From Planctomycetota bacterium (GTDB lineage: Bacteria > Planctomycetota > Planctomycetia > Pirellulales > Pirellulaceae): 7,053 bases of DNA. The stretch is from assembly GCA_026692885.1 (NCBI GenBank), contig JAPLNJ010000447.1, positions 1 to 7,053 of the forward strand, given 5' to 3'. This document shows positions 5,871 through 7,053 of the stretch, piece by piece. Within the stretch, counting starts at the first letter, position 1. Every line of letters starts with the position of its first letter. A program made the position numbers and the translations under genes. The notes beneath the pieces were generated by a model. It was given only the letters and a program-made list of their open reading frames with translations. It was not told the DNA's origin and searched no databases.

Positions 5871-6194
5871 ATGTTGTGAGGCCGTGACTATGAGCAAGTA
5901 GCCCCGTCGGTTTGCCAGAATTGCGGCGGTTCGGACTTTGAGCCGTGTGGTCGGGTGGGCTTCTGGGACGGTGCGAGCGGTGGCGGCTTCATCTACGAGG
6001 CAGTCTGCCAGTCATGCCGCACTGAGTGGCGTTGCAACTCAGACCCGATCGCGTGCCGGGATCGCCCGCAATCCCTGCGCTGGTGGTCCCAAGAGCAGGC
6101 CCGCGTCGTCGCTGACGGGCTGGTCAGTTCGGTCAGGAACTTGCCCGTCAGCTTGTCTTGGGACCCGATGTCCGGTCAGGGGAGCCGCCGTTGA
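5871..6194 (+). pseudogene. Zinc-ribbon protein gene with a nonsense codon at position 3
   Basis: The reading frame encodes a small zinc-ribbon protein with two CxxC knuckles: CQNC (codons at 5913-5924) and CQSC (6006-6017), about 27 residues apart, followed by TEW and another cysteine. Such ribbons bind one zinc ion. The family and partner are unknown. A strong ribosome binding site GGAGGG (5858-5863) stands 7 bases before ATG 5871, which is itself 21 bases after the attC 2 cut point, matching the 24 bases in the neighbouring cassette. The third codon, however, is TGA (5877-5879). A single C-to-T change from CGA would explain it and restore 107 residues. The only other in-frame start, GTG at 5955, would delete the first CxxC. 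I therefore call a recently disabled cassette gene, or one needing readthrough. No attC is recognisable downstream. Confidence 0.6.
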
Positions 6195-6289
6195 CGTGGC
6201 CGTTGTTTAGGTCTATCGTGGAGGCAGCGGGGGGGGGGCTGGCCAAGGAAGAGCGGCTTGCACACGCGTCTTCCGTAGCGGTGGATCGC

Positions 6290-6856
6290 CGAACCGAGGC
6301 ACGCGTGCTGCAAGAGTCGGGCCCGTGGCAAGTCAGCTTCGATCCGAAATGGGGCGGCCCCGATAGGCCGGTGCCGTTCGACAAACTTGATGACTGGAGC
6401 AAACGACCCGAACCCGGCATCAAGTACTATTCCGGCACGGCCATCTACCGGACACGTTTCACGCTCCATGCTTCATGCACCTTCCTCGACCTCGGCGCGG
6501 TGGAAGTGATGGCGCGAGTGAAGCTCAACGGCAGAGATTGCGGCATCGCGTGGAAGCCGCCGTATCGAGTGGACATCACTGACTACGTCCGAGGGGGTTA
6601 AAACGAGTTGGAGATCGACGTCGTCAACCTCTGGATCAACTGTTTGATCGGCGACGAACAACTCCAGCTTGACGCCAAGTGGAAGGACTTCGAGACGCTT
6701 TTGGAGTGGCCCGAGTGGTTCAAGACCGACAAGCCACGCCCGTCGGGCCGGTACACCTTCACGTCCTCCCGGCATTACAAAAAGAATTCACCACTGGCGT
6801 CGTCCGGCCTCCTCGGCCCGGTAACGATTCAAGTGAGTAAAAGGACGGCTCCATGA
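6290..6856 (+). pseudogene. C-terminal remnant of a GH106-like glycosidase (alpha-L-rhamnosidase family)
   Basis: The frame reads GPWQVSFDPKWGGP, then KYYSGTAIYRTRF, DLGAVEVMARVKLNG and CGIAWKPPYRVDITDYV. This is the C-terminal beta-sandwich typical of large planctomycete and Bacteroidetes glycosidases annotated as GH106 alpha-L-rhamnosidases, which act on rhamnose-containing polysaccharides. These enzymes are usually near 1,000 residues; only about 190 remain and the catalytic region is absent. An in-frame TAA at 6599-6601 splits the remnant. The sequence on both sides continues in the same frame and in family register (expected GENELEI; GAA to TAA would be one G-to-T change). The frame ends at 6854-6856. 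The left boundary is approximate, because homology fades before about 6290. There is no credible start codon or ribosome binding site. The fragment was probably left by a deletion or rearrangement at the right edge of the cassette region. Confidence 0.75.
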
Positions 6857-7053
6857 AACACACCTTTCTTGCCGGTAAGCCCGCTGAATTCCGCTATCTT
6901 GTGGCGTAGTTGTCGGGCGAAAGAGACTCCCGGGGACCACATCGCGGCTCCCGATCAAGAGAAGTCGTGTCCTAATTCGTGAGACTGCTGCTATTTCTTG
7001 GTTAGTAGTGTGCAGCTTCCCATGTTCCCAAACAAGTCAGGAGAGATCACAAT
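6857..7053. other. Intergenic stretch after the glycosidase remnant
   Basis: An ATG at 6853, overlapping the glycosidase stop as ATGA, opens a frame of only 18 codons (MKHTFLAGKPAEFRYLVA, stop at 6907-6909). It may be the remains of the next gene of the old operon, but it is too short to identify. The rest shows no reading frame, repeat or clear promoter that I can support. Confidence 0.5.
7039..7053 (+). promoter_or_regulatory. Strong ribosome binding site for a gene starting at the window edge
   Basis: AGGAGAG at 7039-7045 is followed by six bases and then AT at 7052-7053, where the window ends. If the next base is G, a gene starts at 7052. The spacing is ideal, but the start codon is incomplete here. 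Confidence 0.5.

Noticed and set aside
5955..6194. Zinc-ribbon gene starting at GTG 5955
   Set aside because: This start removes the first CxxC and has no good ribosome binding site, whereas ATG 5871 has GGAGGG in place and lies in the same frame.
6288..6294. GCCGAAC, the exact complement of the R' box at 5849-5855, a possible end of the zinc-ribbon cassette
   Set aside because: No L boxes or inverted arms follow it, and it lies at the edge of the glycosidase-like reading frame; a 7-base match alone is likely chance.

Overview
The window reads as a piece of a GC-rich bacterial chromosome, most likely a planctomycete. This is inferred from the style of the intergenic inverted repeats, the NtrC-type receiver linker, the GH106-like glycosidase remnant and the attC sequence style; there is no rRNA or other marker gene to confirm it. 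I see no tRNA, rRNA or CRISPR array.

Left half (1-4099): two divergent gene pairs. On the minus strand an efflux operon encodes a periplasmic adaptor (670-1794) followed by the N-terminal third of an RND inner-membrane pump (677 to beyond base 1). On the plus strand a two-component pair encodes a membrane histidine kinase (2320-3654) and a receiver-only response regulator (3647-4099). Genes in each pair overlap by the same 8 bases, ATGACTGA. The 525-base divergent spacer holds a good sigma-54 promoter match facing the efflux operon, a dyad about 100 bases upstream of its predicted start site, and a 24-base inverted repeat. The simplest reading is that the kinase once drove an NtrC-type activator of the pump. 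The regulator now stops exactly where an AAA+ domain should begin, because a 158-base element with perfect 25-base inverted ends (4082-4239) sits there and supplies the stop codon.

Middle (4240-4710): a spacer with no gene I can support.

Right-centre (4711-6194): a small integron-type cassette array without a visible integrase (a CALIN-like cluster). It holds a GIY-YIG nuclease-like gene whose stop codon lies inside the first attC (5143-5271), a lipoprotein cassette (5266-5849) closed by a second attC (5765-5855), and a zinc-ribbon gene that starts just after the second attC but has a TGA at codon 3. The R box that opens the lipoprotein cassette is the exact complement of the R box in its own attC, as expected for a real cassette.

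Right end (6195-7053): the C-terminal remnant of a GH106-like (alpha-L-rhamnosidase family) glycosidase, truncated at the 5' end and carrying an in-frame TAA, then a gene-free stretch ending in a strong ribosome binding site for a gene that begins at the window edge. The right half is therefore an accessory region of mobile cassettes and decaying genes beside a conserved efflux/sensor locus.
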